Assembly (NCBI RefSeq): GCF_014203325.1
Contig: NZ_JACHIV010000001.1
Location: 6,635,501-6,699,500 of the forward strand
Reading direction: 5' to 3'
DNA: 64,000 nt
Origin: Saccharopolyspora gloriosae
GTDB taxonomy: Bacteria > Actinomycetota > Actinomycetes > Mycobacteriales > Pseudonocardiaceae
Of the stretch, positions 38,371 through 47,351 are shown piece by piece. How positions within the stretch are numbered: position 1 is the stretch's first letter; each line of letters opens with the position of its first letter. The translations under genes were made by a program, and so were the position numbers. The notes under the pieces were generated by a model that worked only from the letters and a program-made list of their open reading frames with translations, did not search any database and was not told the DNA's origin.

Positions 38371-38401
38371 GCGCCTCCTCCACCTGTCGCGGAGGAGGCG
38401 C
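38371..38401. terminator. Bidirectional terminator
   Basis: An 11-bp stem GCGCCTCCTCC with a nine-base loop between two convergent genes. Confidence 0.85.
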
Positions 38402-38411
38402 GCGCCTCGTT

Positions 38412-39521
38412 TCAGCCCGCGTGCTCGTCGCGGGACCGGACGGCGATGTCCGGGTGGTCGCTGAAGATCCCGTCGATGCCCTGGGCGAACAGCGCGTCGA
38501 AGTAGCCGAAGACGTCGCCGAACTCGGCGGGCACGTCGGAGGAGCGGAAGTCCTCGGGCAGGAACTCGTTCTCCGCGCGAACCGTGTACGGCACGACCTC
38601 CAGCCCGGCGGCGTGCGCGTCGGCGGCGACCCGCGTGGGGCCGGTGAGGTGGCCGCTCTCGTCGACCGGCAGCAGCACCTTCGTGTCCGGCCCGATGACG
38701 TCGGCGTAGCCCGCGATCTCCCGCAGGCCCTCCGGGGTCACCAGGTCCGCGTAGGTGCGCGGGTCGCCGGCCTCGATGAAGTCCTGCGGCGCGCCGCTGC
38801 CGCTGATCAGCTGCACCAGCCGCACCCGCACCGAGCGGTCCAGCTCCCGCAGGTTCGCCACCTCGAAGGACTGCACCACGACCTTCGCGTTCGGGCGGTT
38901 GAGCCCGTTGTCGTCGAGCGCCCGCGCGACCTTCGGCTCCAGCGGCAGGCCGATGCGCCGGAAGTGGCTGGGGTGCTTGGTCTCCGGCGCGACACCGATC
39001 TCGCGGTGCAGCTCCCGCGACAGGCGGTCCGCGAGGTCGACGACCTCCTGGAAGGTGGGCACCTGGAACCGGCCGTCGTAGATCGTGTTGTTCGGGCGCA
39101 GCTCGGGGATGCGTTCGACCGCCCGCAGCGCCTTGAGCTCGGCGAGGGTGAAGTCCTCGGTGAACCAGCCGGTCAGCTCGACACCGTCGATGACCTTGGT
39201 GGTCCTGCGGTCGGCGAACTCGGGGCGCTCGGCGACGTCGGTGGTGCCGCTGATCTCGTTCTCGTGCCGCGACACGAGCACGCCGTCGCGGGTGGAGACC
39301 AGGTCGGGCTCGATGTAGTCGGCGCCCATCCGCGCCGCCAGCTCGTAGGAGGCCAGCGTGTGCTCCGGCCGGTAGCCGGAGGCGCCGCGGTGCCCGAACA
39401 CCTCGACGCGGTCCGCCTCGGCGGGAGCGGACGGGGCCGCGGCGGCCGGGAGCTGCGCGAGGCTGCTCAGCGCGGCGACCGTGGACACGGCGAGCGCCGC
39501 CAAGCGCGTCCGGATCAGCAT
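38412..39521 (-). CDS. glpQ: Secreted glycerophosphodiester phosphodiesterase
   Basis: 369 residues from ATG 39521, chosen for the GGAGGACAG ribosome site and the signal peptide that follows ([20 protein letters not shown], cleavage near AAAAP). The GDPD catalytic signatures are [38 protein letters not shown] and a later [15 protein letters not shown]-type segment. It releases glycerol-3-phosphate from glycerophosphodiesters outside the cell, usually for phosphate supply. It is divergent from purD. Confidence 0.92.
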   Translation of the reverse strand: MLIRTRLAALAVSTVAALSSLAQLPAAAAPSAPAEADRVEVFGHRGASGYRPEHTLASYELAARMGADYIEPDLVSTRDGVLVSRHENEISGTTDVAERPEFADRRTTKVIDGVELTGWFTEDFTLAELKALRAVERIPELRPNNTIYDGRFQVPTFQEVVDLADRLSRELHREIGVAPETKHPSHFRRIGLPLEPKVARALDDNGLNRPNAKVVVQSFEVANLRELDRSVRVRLVQLISGSGAPQDFIEAGDPRTYADLVTPEGLREIAGYADVIGPDTKVLLPVDESGHLTGPTRVAADAHAAGLEVVPYTVRAENEFLPEDFRSSDVPAEFGDVFGYFDALFAQGIDGIFSDHPDIAVRSRDEHAG

Positions 39522-39760
39522 CTGTCCTCCAGTGGTGGTTCGTGCGCGGGAGGGGCCGCGCGCCCGGCTCGACCCTCGCCGGGGCGAGCGACGTCGTCGG
39601 CAAGACCACGCGACCATCGGGTGAACTCGTCGTGGGCGCCAGGCGTACCGCGCCCGGTTCTGGCTGGTCGGGGCCGATCGGCGGAATCGGCTGTCCGGTT
39701 CGCCACACCGTTGCGGGGGGCCGCCGCCGGGCGGCGGCGGGACGCTCTACGCTTCCGGGC

Positions 39761-41020
39761 GTGCGAATCCTCGTGATCGGGGCAGGTGGCAGGGAGCACG
39801 CGATCGTGCTCGCGCTGTCGAAGGACCCATCGGTGACCGCCCTGGCCTGCGCTCCCGGCAACGCGGGTACCGCCGCGCTCGCCGAGCCCTACGCGGTGAA
39901 CGTCGCCGACCCCGCGTCGGTGACCGAGCTCGCCACGACGTGGAAAGCGGACCTGGTCGTGTTCGGCCCGGAGACCCCGCTGGTCGCGGGCGCCGCCGAC
40001 GCCGTGCGCGCCGCCGGGATCGCCTGCTTCGGCCCGTCGAAGGAAGCCGCCCGCATCGAGGGCTCCAAGGCGTTCGCGAAGGACGTCATGGTCGCCGCGG
40101 GCGTGCCCACCGCGCACAGCGAGACGGTGGACAACCCGGCGAAGCTGGACGCGGCGCTGGCCCGGTTCGGCCCCACCTGGGTGGTCAAGGACGATGGGCT
40201 CGCCGGCGGCAAGGGCGTGCTGGTCACCGGTGATTTCGACGCGGCTCGCGCGCACGCGCTGACGCTGCTCGACGACGGCCACCCGGTGCTGCTGGAGTCG
40301 TTCCTGGACGGCCCGGAGGCCTCGCTGTTCTGCCTGGTCGACGGGAGCACGGTGGTGCCGCTGCTGCCCGCGCAGGACTTCAAGCGCGTCGGCGACGACG
40401 ACGCGGGCCCCAACACCGGCGGCATGGGTGCCTACGCGCCGCTGCCGTGGGCGCCGGAGGGCTTCACCGACACCGTGGTGCGCACCGTGGTGCAGCCGGT
40501 CGTGGACGAGCTGGCCGAGCGCGGCACCCCGTTCTCCGGGCTGCTCTACGCGGGCCTGGCGTTGACCTCGGCGGGCCCGCAGGTGATCGAGTTCAACTGC
40601 CGGTTCGGCGACCCGGAGACGCAGGCCGTGCTGTCGTTGCTGCACACGCCGCTGGCCGGGCTGCTCAACGCAGTCGCGCACGGCGAGCTCGCCGCCGCTC
40701 CCGCGCTGGAGTGGGAACCGGGTGCCGCGGTCACGGTCGTCGTGGCCGCCGAGGGCTACCCGGGCCGCCCGCGGGTCGACGACGTGATCACCGGGGGCGA
40801 CGCGACCGGCGTGCTGCACTCCGGAACCCGGCGCCGCGACGACGGCGCGGTGCTGTCGGCGGGCGGCCGGGTGCTGTCGGTCGTCGCCACCGGCGAGGAC
40901 CTCACCGCCGCGCGCGACGAGGTGTACCGCCGCGTCGCTGGTGTGCGGCTGCCCGGTTCGCACCACCGCGTGGACATCGCGCTGCGCGCCTCCCGCGGCG
41001 AGATCGCACCGCCCGCCTGA
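39761..41020 (+). CDS. purD: Phosphoribosylamine-glycine ligase (GARS)
   Basis: 419 residues, ATP-grasp enzyme for the second step of purine synthesis. [20 protein letters not shown] is the N-terminal signature, followed by [34 protein letters not shown] and the [14 protein letters not shown] metal site. GTG 39761 is chosen because TACGCT lies a few bases upstream as a leaderless -10, and the upstream frame has no family similarity. It is followed by its own terminator. Confidence 0.96.
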   Translation: MRILVIGAGGREHAIVLALSKDPSVTALACAPGNAGTAALAEPYAVNVADPASVTELATTWKADLVVFGPETPLVAGAADAVRAAGIACFGPSKEAARIEGSKAFAKDVMVAAGVPTAHSETVDNPAKLDAALARFGPTWVVKDDGLAGGKGVLVTGDFDAARAHALTLLDDGHPVLLESFLDGPEASLFCLVDGSTVVPLLPAQDFKRVGDDDAGPNTGGMGAYAPLPWAPEGFTDTVVRTVVQPVVDELAERGTPFSGLLYAGLALTSAGPQVIEFNCRFGDPETQAVLSLLHTPLAGLLNAVAHGELAAAPALEWEPGAAVTVVVAAEGYPGRPRVDDVITGGDATGVLHSGTRRRDDGAVLSAGGRVLSVVATGEDLTAARDEVYRRVAGVRLPGSHHRVDIALRASRGEIAPPA

Positions 41021-41035
41021 CGAGTCGAACCGGAC

Positions 41036-41068
41036 GAACCGCACGCGCGCCCTCGCCGCGTGCGGTTC
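41036..41068 (+). terminator. Terminator after purD
   Basis: A 12-bp stem GAACCGCACGCG with a nine-base loop and TTC-rich flank. Confidence 0.85.
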
Positions 41069-41220
41069 TTCGCGTGCGCGCCGGTGGCATTCGGCTGCTT
41101 TTCCCGGAAAACACCGCCGGTCGGCGCAGTCGCCCTGGTAATCATGGATCCGGCCGGAACGGCGCGGGTGGGGCGCGCCGGACGTTCTGCTCCGGACCGT
41201 GAACCCAGCGAGGAGTGGTC

Positions 41221-41523
41221 GTGGCGGACGCCGGTTACAACATGGGGGCGCTGGAGACCTGCCGCTCCGCGCTGGAGGGCAAGGCGGGCCCGGTCGGTGC
41301 CATCGGCGACGGGTTCGAGAACCAGCACGTCGACGCCGCGATCTTCGGTGAGCTGGACGCCGCCGCCGGGCTGGCCTCGGCGATCACGAACCTGGACGGC
41401 GTCGCCAAGGCGCAGTTCGACGGCGCCGAGCAGCTGCTGCGCGGCGTGAGCGGGGCGCTGGACGCGGTGCGCACCAGCGTCGAGGAGATCGAGCGCACCA
41501 ACGCCGATTCGTTGCGGATCTGA
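41221..41523 (+). CDS. Small ESX/WXG100-like protein of type VII secretion
   Basis: 100 residues from GTG 41221, which has an AGGAG site five bases upstream; the frame opens six bases earlier. It is fully helical, with the size and two-helix plan of WXG100/DUF2580-like proteins (QHVDAAIFGELDAAAGLASA, and a final EEIERTNADSLRI), but no WxG turn. It directly precedes a WXG100-transglycosylase fusion and probably forms a heterodimer with it for export. No ESX core genes are visible. Confidence 0.7.
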   Translation: MADAGYNMGALETCRSALEGKAGPVGAIGDGFENQHVDAAIFGELDAAAGLASAITNLDGVAKAQFDGAEQLLRGVSGALDAVRTSVEEIERTNADSLRI

Positions 41524-41546
41524 CCACCGCCTGGACTGGGGACGAC

Positions 41547-42809
41547 ATGGGGATCTCAGGGGAAGTCGCCGGCAAGCCCGGTGGTGCCGCGCTCGCCGAG
41601 CAGCTGCGCAAGGTCGAGAACAGCAAGCCCGACGCGATCCGCGAGATCGGTCGGCGCTGGCGCACCGCGAGCGGATCGACCGGGGACGCCGACGGCCAGG
41701 TGCAGAGCGCCGTCACCGGCCTCGACGGCGCCTGGCAAGGGGCCTCGGCGGACGCCTTCGTCGGCTACATGGGGCAGGTGCGCGGCGGTTTCGACGCGGC
41801 GAAGCAGACCTTGGAGAGCTCGGCGGACGCGCTGGACCAGGCCGCGGACGCGGTGCGGACCGCGAAGGACGCGGTGAACGCCATCGGCGAGCGGGCGCTG
41901 GCCGACGCGCGCAACGCCGAGAACACCTACCAGCAGGCGGTGCTGGCGCACCCGAACGATCCGCCCGCGCACCAGCTCGCGGCGCAGGTGCGAGACGACG
42001 CGATCCGGCGCGCGATGGACGCCCACGCGCAGGAGGCCACCACCAAGGTCGCCGAAGCCGACGACGGGCTGAACGCCGCGCTGACCTCGCTCAACGACGC
42101 CGCCGGTGGCATGAACGAGGTGTTCACGAAGATCCCGAAGGCCGGTGAGCAGGGCTTCACCCCGGCGCAGGGGCGCAGCACCGAGTGGAAGTTCCAGGAC
42201 CCGGAAGGGCCCGCGAACACCGCGCCGTCGAACGCGGCACCGGGTACGACCCCGCCGGGAGGACCCGGTCAAGGCGGGCCCGGCGACTCGACCGGAGGGT
42301 CCACCGGGAACTCGGGGTCGTCGAGCGGATCCGGCGGTCCAGGCGGGAGTTCCAGCGGGAGTTCCAGCGGGTCGGAAGGGGCGAGCGGATCCAGCGGTTC
42401 CTCCGGCGGCCTCGGCTCCAGCGGTGGCCCGCCGAGCAGCGGCCCGCCGCCGGGCGACGTGGACCAGTGGATCCGCGAAGCGATCAAGATCCTGCAGGAG
42501 AACGGCATCCCCGTCACCGAGGACAACATCGACGAGATCTGGACGATCATCGAGAAGGAGTCCGGCGGCGACCCGCACGCCATCAACGACTGGGACTCCA
42601 ACGCCGCCAAGGGCACCCCGTCGAAGGGCCTGATGCAGTGCATCGACCCGACCTTCGAAGCGCACAAGCTGCCGGGCCACGACGACATCTACGACCCGGT
42701 GGACAACATCATCGCCGGGGTCCGCTACACCTTCGACCGCTACGGCGGCTTCGAAGGCCACCCCGGGCTCAAAGCAATGTCCGACGGCGGCGGTTACCAG
42801 GGGTATTGA
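41547..42809 (+). CDS. WXG100 domain-lytic transglycosylase fusion (type VII secreted)
   Basis: 420 residues. The N-terminal ~150 residues are helical and hold the WxG turn (VTGLDGAWQGASADAFVGYM). Then comes a Gly/Ser/Pro-rich linker (~residues 210-305) and a C-terminal SLT-like domain: IWTIIEKESGGDPHAINDWD carries the catalytic Glu, followed by KGLMQCIDPTFEAHK and VDNIIAGVRYTFDRYGG. It probably crosses the membrane by an ESX system with its upstream partner and cleaves peptidoglycan. 24 bases separate the two genes. Repeat R3 follows. Confidence 0.87.
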   Translation: MGISGEVAGKPGGAALAEQLRKVENSKPDAIREIGRRWRTASGSTGDADGQVQSAVTGLDGAWQGASADAFVGYMGQVRGGFDAAKQTLESSADALDQAADAVRTAKDAVNAIGERALADARNAENTYQQAVLAHPNDPPAHQLAAQVRDDAIRRAMDAHAQEATTKVAEADDGLNAALTSLNDAAGGMNEVFTKIPKAGEQGFTPAQGRSTEWKFQDPEGPANTAPSNAAPGTTPPGGPGQGGPGDSTGGSTGNSGSSSGSGGPGGSSSGSSSGSEGASGSSGSSGGLGSSGGPPSSGPPPGDVDQWIREAIKILQENGIPVTEDNIDEIWTIIEKESGGDPHAINDWDSNAAKGTPSKGLMQCIDPTFEAHKLPGHDDIYDPVDNIIAGVRYTFDRYGGFEGHPGLKAMSDGGGYQGY

Positions 42810-42830
42810 TCGGCTCTTTTTGCTTTGGTG

Positions 42831-43120
42831 GTCGGGTGGCGGAACCTCAGCGTCCTTCTCGCTGCGGGATCTTTTTCCCGAGTGGCTCCGCCACGAGGGA
42901 AAAAGCCGTCCTCGCGAGAAGGACGCTGAGAACCCGCGGGTTGTCACCTTTTCGACGTGGGCTATGTGCTTCGCACATACAGGCACGGCTACGCCGCAAG
43001 GCAGGCTTGGCTTCGCATCCCAAGGCACGGCCTTCGGCCGCACGGCACGGCTTCGCCGCCCACGGCACGGCTTCGCCGCAAGGCAGGCTTCGCCTTGCTT
43101 GCCCTTCGCGGTCTTCGCGC
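42831..43120 (-). repeat. Structured repeat R3 (expanded copy)
   Basis: P2 is at 42846-42930 with arms CTCAGCGTCCTTCTCGC and GCGAGAAGGACGCTGAG, a perfect 17-bp stem different from R1. P1 TATGTGC with its complement is at 42963-42979. The P1 side is lengthened by about 120 bases of short units, including GGCACGGCTTCGCCGC twice at 43044 and 43064. This is the only copy antisense to both flanking genes. It fills most of the 359-base gap before the aminotransferase. Confidence 0.9.
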
Positions 43121-43168
43121 TGGCCGGACGTCTTAAGCCGGGGTGGTTCGTCTGGCACGCTGGCGGGC

Positions 43169-44335
43169 ATGGTCAGGTCAGATTCCCTTGCCGCCGCTCA
43201 GCGCGCGAACGTTCCGCCGTTCCAGGTCATGGAGGTGCTGACGGCCGCGGCGGCGCGGCAGCGCAGCCGCGGAGATGTGGTGTCGCTCGCGGCGGGTCAG
43301 CCGTCCTCGCCCGCCCCGCGGGCGGTGCGGGAAGCGGCGGCCGAGGCGCTGCAGCGGCACTCCCTCGGCTACACCGAGCAGCTCGGCCTCCCCGAGCTGC
43401 GCGACGCGGTCGCATCGCATTACCACCGCGACGGCGGCCCGGCCGTCGAGCGCGACGAGGTCGTCATGACCACCGGCGCTTCCGGCGGGTTCCTGCTGGC
43501 GTTCCTGAGCGCGTTCGACGCGGGCGATCGGGTGGCGCTGGCCCGGCCCGGTTATCCGGCCTACCGCAACATCCTGCGCGCGCTGGGCTGCGAGGTCGTG
43601 GAGCTGCCCTGCGACGAGTCCACCCGCTTCCAGCCGACCGTGGCGATGCTGGAGGAGCTCGACGAGCCGGTGCAGGGCCTGATCGTGGCCAGTCCGGCGA
43701 ACCCGACCGGCACGGTGCTCACCGGGGACGAGCTGGCGGAACTCGCGGGCTGGTGCGACGAGCGCGGCGTGCAGCTGATCAGCGACGAGATCTACCACGG
43801 CATCGGCTACGGCGAGCCGCTGCGCTCGGCGCGGGAGTTCTCCACCGAGGCGATCGTGGTGAACTCCTTCTCGAAGTTCTGGTGCATGACCGGGTGGCGG
43901 CTCGGCTGGATGCTGGTGCCGCCGCGGTTGCGGCGCGCGGTGGATTCGCTGACCGGCAACTTCACCCTGTGCCCGCCCGCGCTGTCGCAGTACGGCGCGA
44001 TCGCCGCGTTCGGCGCGGACGCGTACGCCGAGGCGGCCGAGCACGTCCGCAGGTACGAGACGAACCGGGAACTGCTGCTCTCCGGCCTCGCGGAGCTCGG
44101 CATCAAGCGGGTCGCGCCCGCCGACGGCGCGTTCTACGCCTACGCCGACATCGGGGACCTGACCGACGATTCCGCGTTGTGGTGCCACCGGCTGCTGGAG
44201 GAGACCGGGGTCGCGGTGGTGCCCGGCGCGGACTTCGACCCGGAGCGCGGCGACCGGTTCGTGCGCATGTCCTTCGCCGGAGCCACCGAGGACATCGCCG
44301 AATCCGTCGCCCGCCTGGCCTCCTGGCTCACCTGA
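43169..44335 (+). CDS. PLP-dependent aminotransferase, class I/II
   Basis: 388 residues, fold type I. The lysine that binds PLP is in VVNSFSKFWCMTGWRLGWML; other landmarks are ASPANPTGTVL, LISDEIYHGIGYG and the C-terminal RMSFAGATEDI with the carboxylate-binding Arg. It resembles aspartate/alanine or branched-chain-type aminotransferases; substrate not resolved. ATG 43169 gives the usual N-terminus behind repeat R3. A run of four hairpins follows the stop. Confidence 0.9.
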   Translation: MVRSDSLAAAQRANVPPFQVMEVLTAAAARQRSRGDVVSLAAGQPSSPAPRAVREAAAEALQRHSLGYTEQLGLPELRDAVASHYHRDGGPAVERDEVVMTTGASGGFLLAFLSAFDAGDRVALARPGYPAYRNILRALGCEVVELPCDESTRFQPTVAMLEELDEPVQGLIVASPANPTGTVLTGDELAELAGWCDERGVQLISDEIYHGIGYGEPLRSAREFSTEAIVVNSFSKFWCMTGWRLGWMLVPPRLRRAVDSLTGNFTLCPPALSQYGAIAAFGADAYAEAAEHVRRYETNRELLLSGLAELGIKRVAPADGAFYAYADIGDLTDDSALWCHRLLEETGVAVVPGADFDPERGDRFVRMSFAGATEDIAESVARLASWLT

Positions 44336-44345
44336 CCCACGCCGA

Positions 44346-44674
44346 GTGAACGGACCGCTCGTCCAATCCCGTTGGACCAACGGTCCGTTCACCCGTCTCC
44401 GCACAGCGCTTCGAGTCCCGCACGGCACCTGACCCGAGTGAACGGACCGCTTGTCCCATCTCCTTGGTCGAACGGTCCGTTCACCCCGTCCTGCCCGGCG
44501 AAGTCGCGCTCGTGGCGCGGCGAACTCATCGAGTGAACGGACCGCTTGCCCAATCCGGTTGGTCGAACGGTCCGTTCACTCGTTCCGCATCGGCGCGCTT
44601 GGCCTGCTGGAGGTGGGCTTGGTCGGAGTGAGCGGACCGTTCGTCCAATCTCGTTGGTCGAACGGTCCGTTCAC
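44346..44674 (+). repeat. Array of four 47-bp hairpins (GTGAACGGACCG family)
   Basis: Units at 44346-44392, 44438-44484, 44533-44579 and 44628-44674, spaced 92-95 bases. Each has a 12-bp stem GTGAACGGACCG/CGGTCCGTTCAC (the fourth has a G-T wobble) and, within the loop, CCAA...TTGG pairs that extend the hairpin in units 1, 3 and 4. Spacers are unrelated. The array fills the 473-base gap after the aminotransferase gene. A related 13-bp palindrome lies at 61722-61750. Confidence 0.9.
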
Positions 44675-44808
44675 TCCGTTGGAGCCGCGGGCCGGTGTGG
44701 TCACCCTGGTCGGGCCCTGAGATGGCCCTGATGTGCTCGGCGGATCGGGGTTCGCGGGGCTCGTGGTCTGGCAAGCTGGAGTGAGTTCTCCTGATCGGGG
44801 TGGTCGGC

Positions 44809-44979
44809 ATGGTGTGGAAAGTGATCGGCGGCTTGCTGCTGCTGTGGCTCGTGGTCAGCGTCGCGGGCTTCGTGATCAAGGGCTTGTTCTGGCTCGCCGT
44901 GATCGGGGGCGTGCTGTTCGTGGCCACCGCCGCCATCGGCTACGCCGGCGACCAGAAGAAGAAGCTCGGCTCCAAGTGA
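44809..44979 (+). CDS. Small two-helix membrane protein
   Basis: 56 residues, starting MVWKVIGGLLLLWLVVSVAG, then FWLAVIGGVLFVATAAIGYA and a basic tail DQKKKLGSK. The frame is full of hydrophobic codons with the normal codon bias. No family is recognised; it looks like a hydrophobic stress-type or phage-shock-like small protein. The bidirectional terminator after it supports a real transcript end. Confidence 0.7.
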   Translation: MVWKVIGGLLLLWLVVSVAGFVIKGLFWLAVIGGVLFVATAAIGYAGDQKKKLGSK

Positions 44980-44983
44980 GTCC

Positions 44984-45011
44984 GGTGGGGCCGGCGCGCG
45001 CCGGCCCCACC
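44984..45011. terminator. Bidirectional terminator
   Basis: A 12-bp stem GGTGGGGCCGGC with a GCGC loop, between the small membrane protein gene and the convergent transporter gene. Confidence 0.88.
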
Positions 45012-45015
45012 GCGC

Positions 45016-46341
45016 TCAGCTCCGCGCGACCGCGGGCCGCGCCGCGCCGCCCAGCTCGGCGGTGGGCACCCGGTGGGTCTCCCGCCCGGTCGCGACGGCG
45101 ATGATGTTGCACGCGCAGAGCACTGCGACGAACGCGGACACCGCGATCCAGCCGTCGCGCCCGGGGCCGATGGCTTCGGCGATGCTGGGGGAGAAACCGG
45201 CGATGGCGAAGCCGATCTGGGTGCCGACGGCCATGCCGGACAGCCGCACCTTCGGCGGGAACATCTCGGCGTAGAACGACGGCCAGACGCCGTTCGGTGC
45301 GCTGTAGGCGACGCCGAACAGCAGGATTCCGGTCAGGAAGATCAGCGAGTACTGCCCGGTGGAGATCGACCACAGGTAGCAGAACATGAGCACCGCGCTG
45401 GCCGCGGTGCCACCGATGAACACCGGCTTGCGCCCGATCCGGTCGGACAGCAGCGCGCACAGCGGGATCGCGGCCAGCGCCACCACGTTCGCCAGCACCC
45501 CGACCCACAGCATGGGGCTGCGTTCCAGGCCGATGGTGTTCACCGCGTAGCTCAGCGCGTGCACGGTGAAGATCGTGCTCACGGCGGCGACGGTGGAGGC
45601 CACGACGACGCGCAGCACGCTCGCCCAGTGGTCGCGGAACAGCACGGCCATGGGCAGCTCCTTGTCGGCCTTGTCGACCTCCTGCCGGAACACCGGGGTC
45701 TCGTCGAGGGTGCGGCGGATGACGAGGGCGACGATGACGACGATGCCGCTGAGCCAGAACGGCACCCGCCAGCCCCAGCTGAGCAGCTGCTCCTGCGGCA
45801 GCGCGGCGATCGGCAGGAAGATCGCGGTGGCGAGGATCTGCCCGGCCTGGGTGCCGCTGAGCGTGAAGCTGGTGAAGTACCCGCGCCGGTGCTCGGGCGC
45901 GTGTTCGAGCGTCATGGAGCTGGCGCCGGACTGCTCGCCCGCGGCGGAGAACCCTTGCAGCAGGCGCAGCACGACGAGGGTGATGGGCGCGGCCACCCCG
46001 ATCTGCTCGTAGGTCGGCAGGCAGCCGACGCCGACGGTCGCGACGCCCATCAGCAGCACCGTGAGCACCAGCACCTGCTTGCGCCCGAACCGGTCGCCGA
46101 CGTGGCCGAGCACGAAGGCGCCGATGGGGCGTGCCAGGTAGCCGACGCCGAAGGAGGCCAGCGCGAGCAGCGTGCCGGTGGCGGGCGAGGACGCCGGGAA
46201 GAAGATCTTGTTGAAGACCAGCGCGGCGGCCGTGCCGTAGATGAAGAAGTCGTAGTACTCGAGCGCGCTGCCGATCCAGGCCGCCCACGCGGCTTTGCGG
46301 TGTTCGCCCGGCGTCGTTGCGGGTGTGCGGGTCTCGGTCAC
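45016..46341 (-). CDS. MHS-family MFS transporter, probable shikimate/quinate importer
   Basis: 441 residues, 12 helices. It has the metabolite:H+ symporter signature of ShiA, KgtP and ProP: WIGSALEYYDFFIYGTAAAL, GHVGDRFGRKQVLVLTVLLM and RLLQGFSAAGEQSGAS. Context with shikimate dehydrogenase and dehydroshikimate dehydratase genes suggests shikimate or quinate as substrate. A palindrome ACCA-CC-TGGT lies upstream at 46399-46408, between this gene and the TetR gene on the same strand, and could be the regulator's site. Confidence 0.85.
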   Translation of the reverse strand: MTETRTPATTPGEHRKAAWAAWIGSALEYYDFFIYGTAAALVFNKIFFPASSPATGTLLALASFGVGYLARPIGAFVLGHVGDRFGRKQVLVLTVLLMGVATVGVGCLPTYEQIGVAAPITLVVLRLLQGFSAAGEQSGASSMTLEHAPEHRRGYFTSFTLSGTQAGQILATAIFLPIAALPQEQLLSWGWRVPFWLSGIVVIVALVIRRTLDETPVFRQEVDKADKELPMAVLFRDHWASVLRVVVASTVAAVSTIFTVHALSYAVNTIGLERSPMLWVGVLANVVALAAIPLCALLSDRIGRKPVFIGGTAASAVLMFCYLWSISTGQYSLIFLTGILLFGVAYSAPNGVWPSFYAEMFPPKVRLSGMAVGTQIGFAIAGFSPSIAEAIGPGRDGWIAVSAFVAVLCACNIIAVATGRETHRVPTAELGGAARPAVARS

Positions 46342-46398
46342 CGAGAGGCTCCTGACGTCCTTGCTCCGTTGCTCAGGAACAGCGAGAAGCGGTTATGT

Positions 46399-46408
46399 AC
46401 CACCTGGT
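46399..46408. promoter_or_regulatory. Candidate operator upstream of the MHS transporter
   Basis: ACCACCTGGT within TACCACCTGGTTA, a short palindrome ~58 bases before the transporter start. Confidence 0.4.
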
Positions 46409-46496
46409 TAGTCCGCAACTCTGCGGTGGCGGCCCACGCCTGTCAAGGTTCCGCTCCCGCCGAGCGCCAGGGGCGTTCCGCCGCCGCCCGGCTAGA

Positions 46497-47186
46497 TCAC
46501 GTGCGCGCGCCCAGGTAGCTCAGGACCAGGTCGCCGATCATGCGGCGGTAGTGCTCGCGGCGATCCGGAGCGAGCATGTCGCGGTCGAAGATCGCCTGGA
46601 AGGTGTGCCGGTTCGCCGTCCGGAAGAAGCAGAACGAGCTGATCGCCATGTGCACGTCCAGCGCGTCCACGTCCGCGCGGAACAGGCCCGCCTCCCGGCC
46701 GCGCTCCAGGATGCCGGTGAGCACCTCCAGCGCGGGCGTGCCGAGGCCGGGCAGCTCGGCGGACTTGGCCAGGTGCCTGCCGTGGTCGATGTTCTCGATC
46801 GACACCAGCCGGATGAACGCCGGATGCGATTCGTGGTGGTCGAAGGTCGATTCCGCCACCCGCCGGATCGCCTGCACCGGGTCCAGGTGCGCCACGTCGA
46901 GCCGCTGCTCGATGCCGCGGATCGCGGCGTAGGCGCGTTCCAGCGCGGCGATGTAGAGCTGCTCCTTGCCGCCGAAGTAGTAGTAGATCATCCGCTTGGT
47001 GGTGCTGGTCCGGGCCGCGATCTCGTCGACGCGGGCCCCGGCGTAGCCCTTGTCGGCGAACTCCGCGAGGGCCACGTCGAGCAGTTCCGCCCGCGTCCGC
47101 TCGGCGTCGCGCTGCCGAGGTTCGTCCGCGGGCCGCTCGGCGCCGTTCGGTTCGGGCGCTGCGGCGTCGGACGGCGGTGCCACCAC
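46497..47186 (-). CDS. TetR-family regulator of the shikimate cluster
   Basis: 229 residues from GTG 47186, which follows a GCAGGAG ribosome site; longer frames upstream lack one. The HTH is at about residues 25-70 (LLDVALAEFADKGYAGARVD, then RTSTTKRMIYYYFGGKEQLY). The C-terminal domain resembles the TetR_C of QsuR/PcaR-type regulators (FDHHESHPAFIRLVSIENID). It lies between the transporter and the divergent shikimate dehydrogenase gene, so it probably senses shikimate or a related acid. Confidence 0.87.
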   Translation of the reverse strand: MVAPPSDAAAPEPNGAERPADEPRQRDAERTRAELLDVALAEFADKGYAGARVDEIAARTSTTKRMIYYYFGGKEQLYIAALERAYAAIRGIEQRLDVAHLDPVQAIRRVAESTFDHHESHPAFIRLVSIENIDHGRHLAKSAELPGLGTPALEVLTGILERGREAGLFRADVDALDVHMAISSFCFFRTANRHTFQAIFDRDMLAPDRREHYRRMIGDLVLSYLGART

Positions 47187-47308
47187 GGGGACTCCTGCTC
47201 GGTCTCGGTGCCGGCTCGCGAGCGGAACTCGCCGGTCAGCGCCGGTTCGATCGGGTTCGGTTCCGCCCACCCTAATGCGCGGTCCTTGGCCGGGGTTCCA
47301 CGCCGGGC

Positions 47309-47326
47309 TAGTGTGTACTAGCTAGT
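47309..47326. promoter_or_regulatory. TetR operator candidate between regulator and shikimate dehydrogenase gene
   Basis: Two overlapping palindromes, TAGT-GTGT-ACTA (47309-47320) and ACTAGCTAGT (47317-47326), about 30 bases before the shikimate dehydrogenase start. Confidence 0.6.
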
Positions 47327-47351
47327 TCGTTCATTCGTCCGCCCGGTTCGG

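Noticed and set aside
35429-38383. A 984-codon open frame on the minus strand
   Set aside because: It lies opposite ssuA and ssuD and has the low-complexity Arg/Pro/Ala composition of a shadow frame. High GC removes stop codons from antisense frames, and the plus-strand genes have clear family motifs.
44346-44674. CRISPR array
   Set aside because: The 47-bp units with ~46-bp spacers look CRISPR-like at first sight, but whole units are palindromes that drift in the loop, there are only four, no leader or cas genes are present, and a related copy is a terminator elsewhere.
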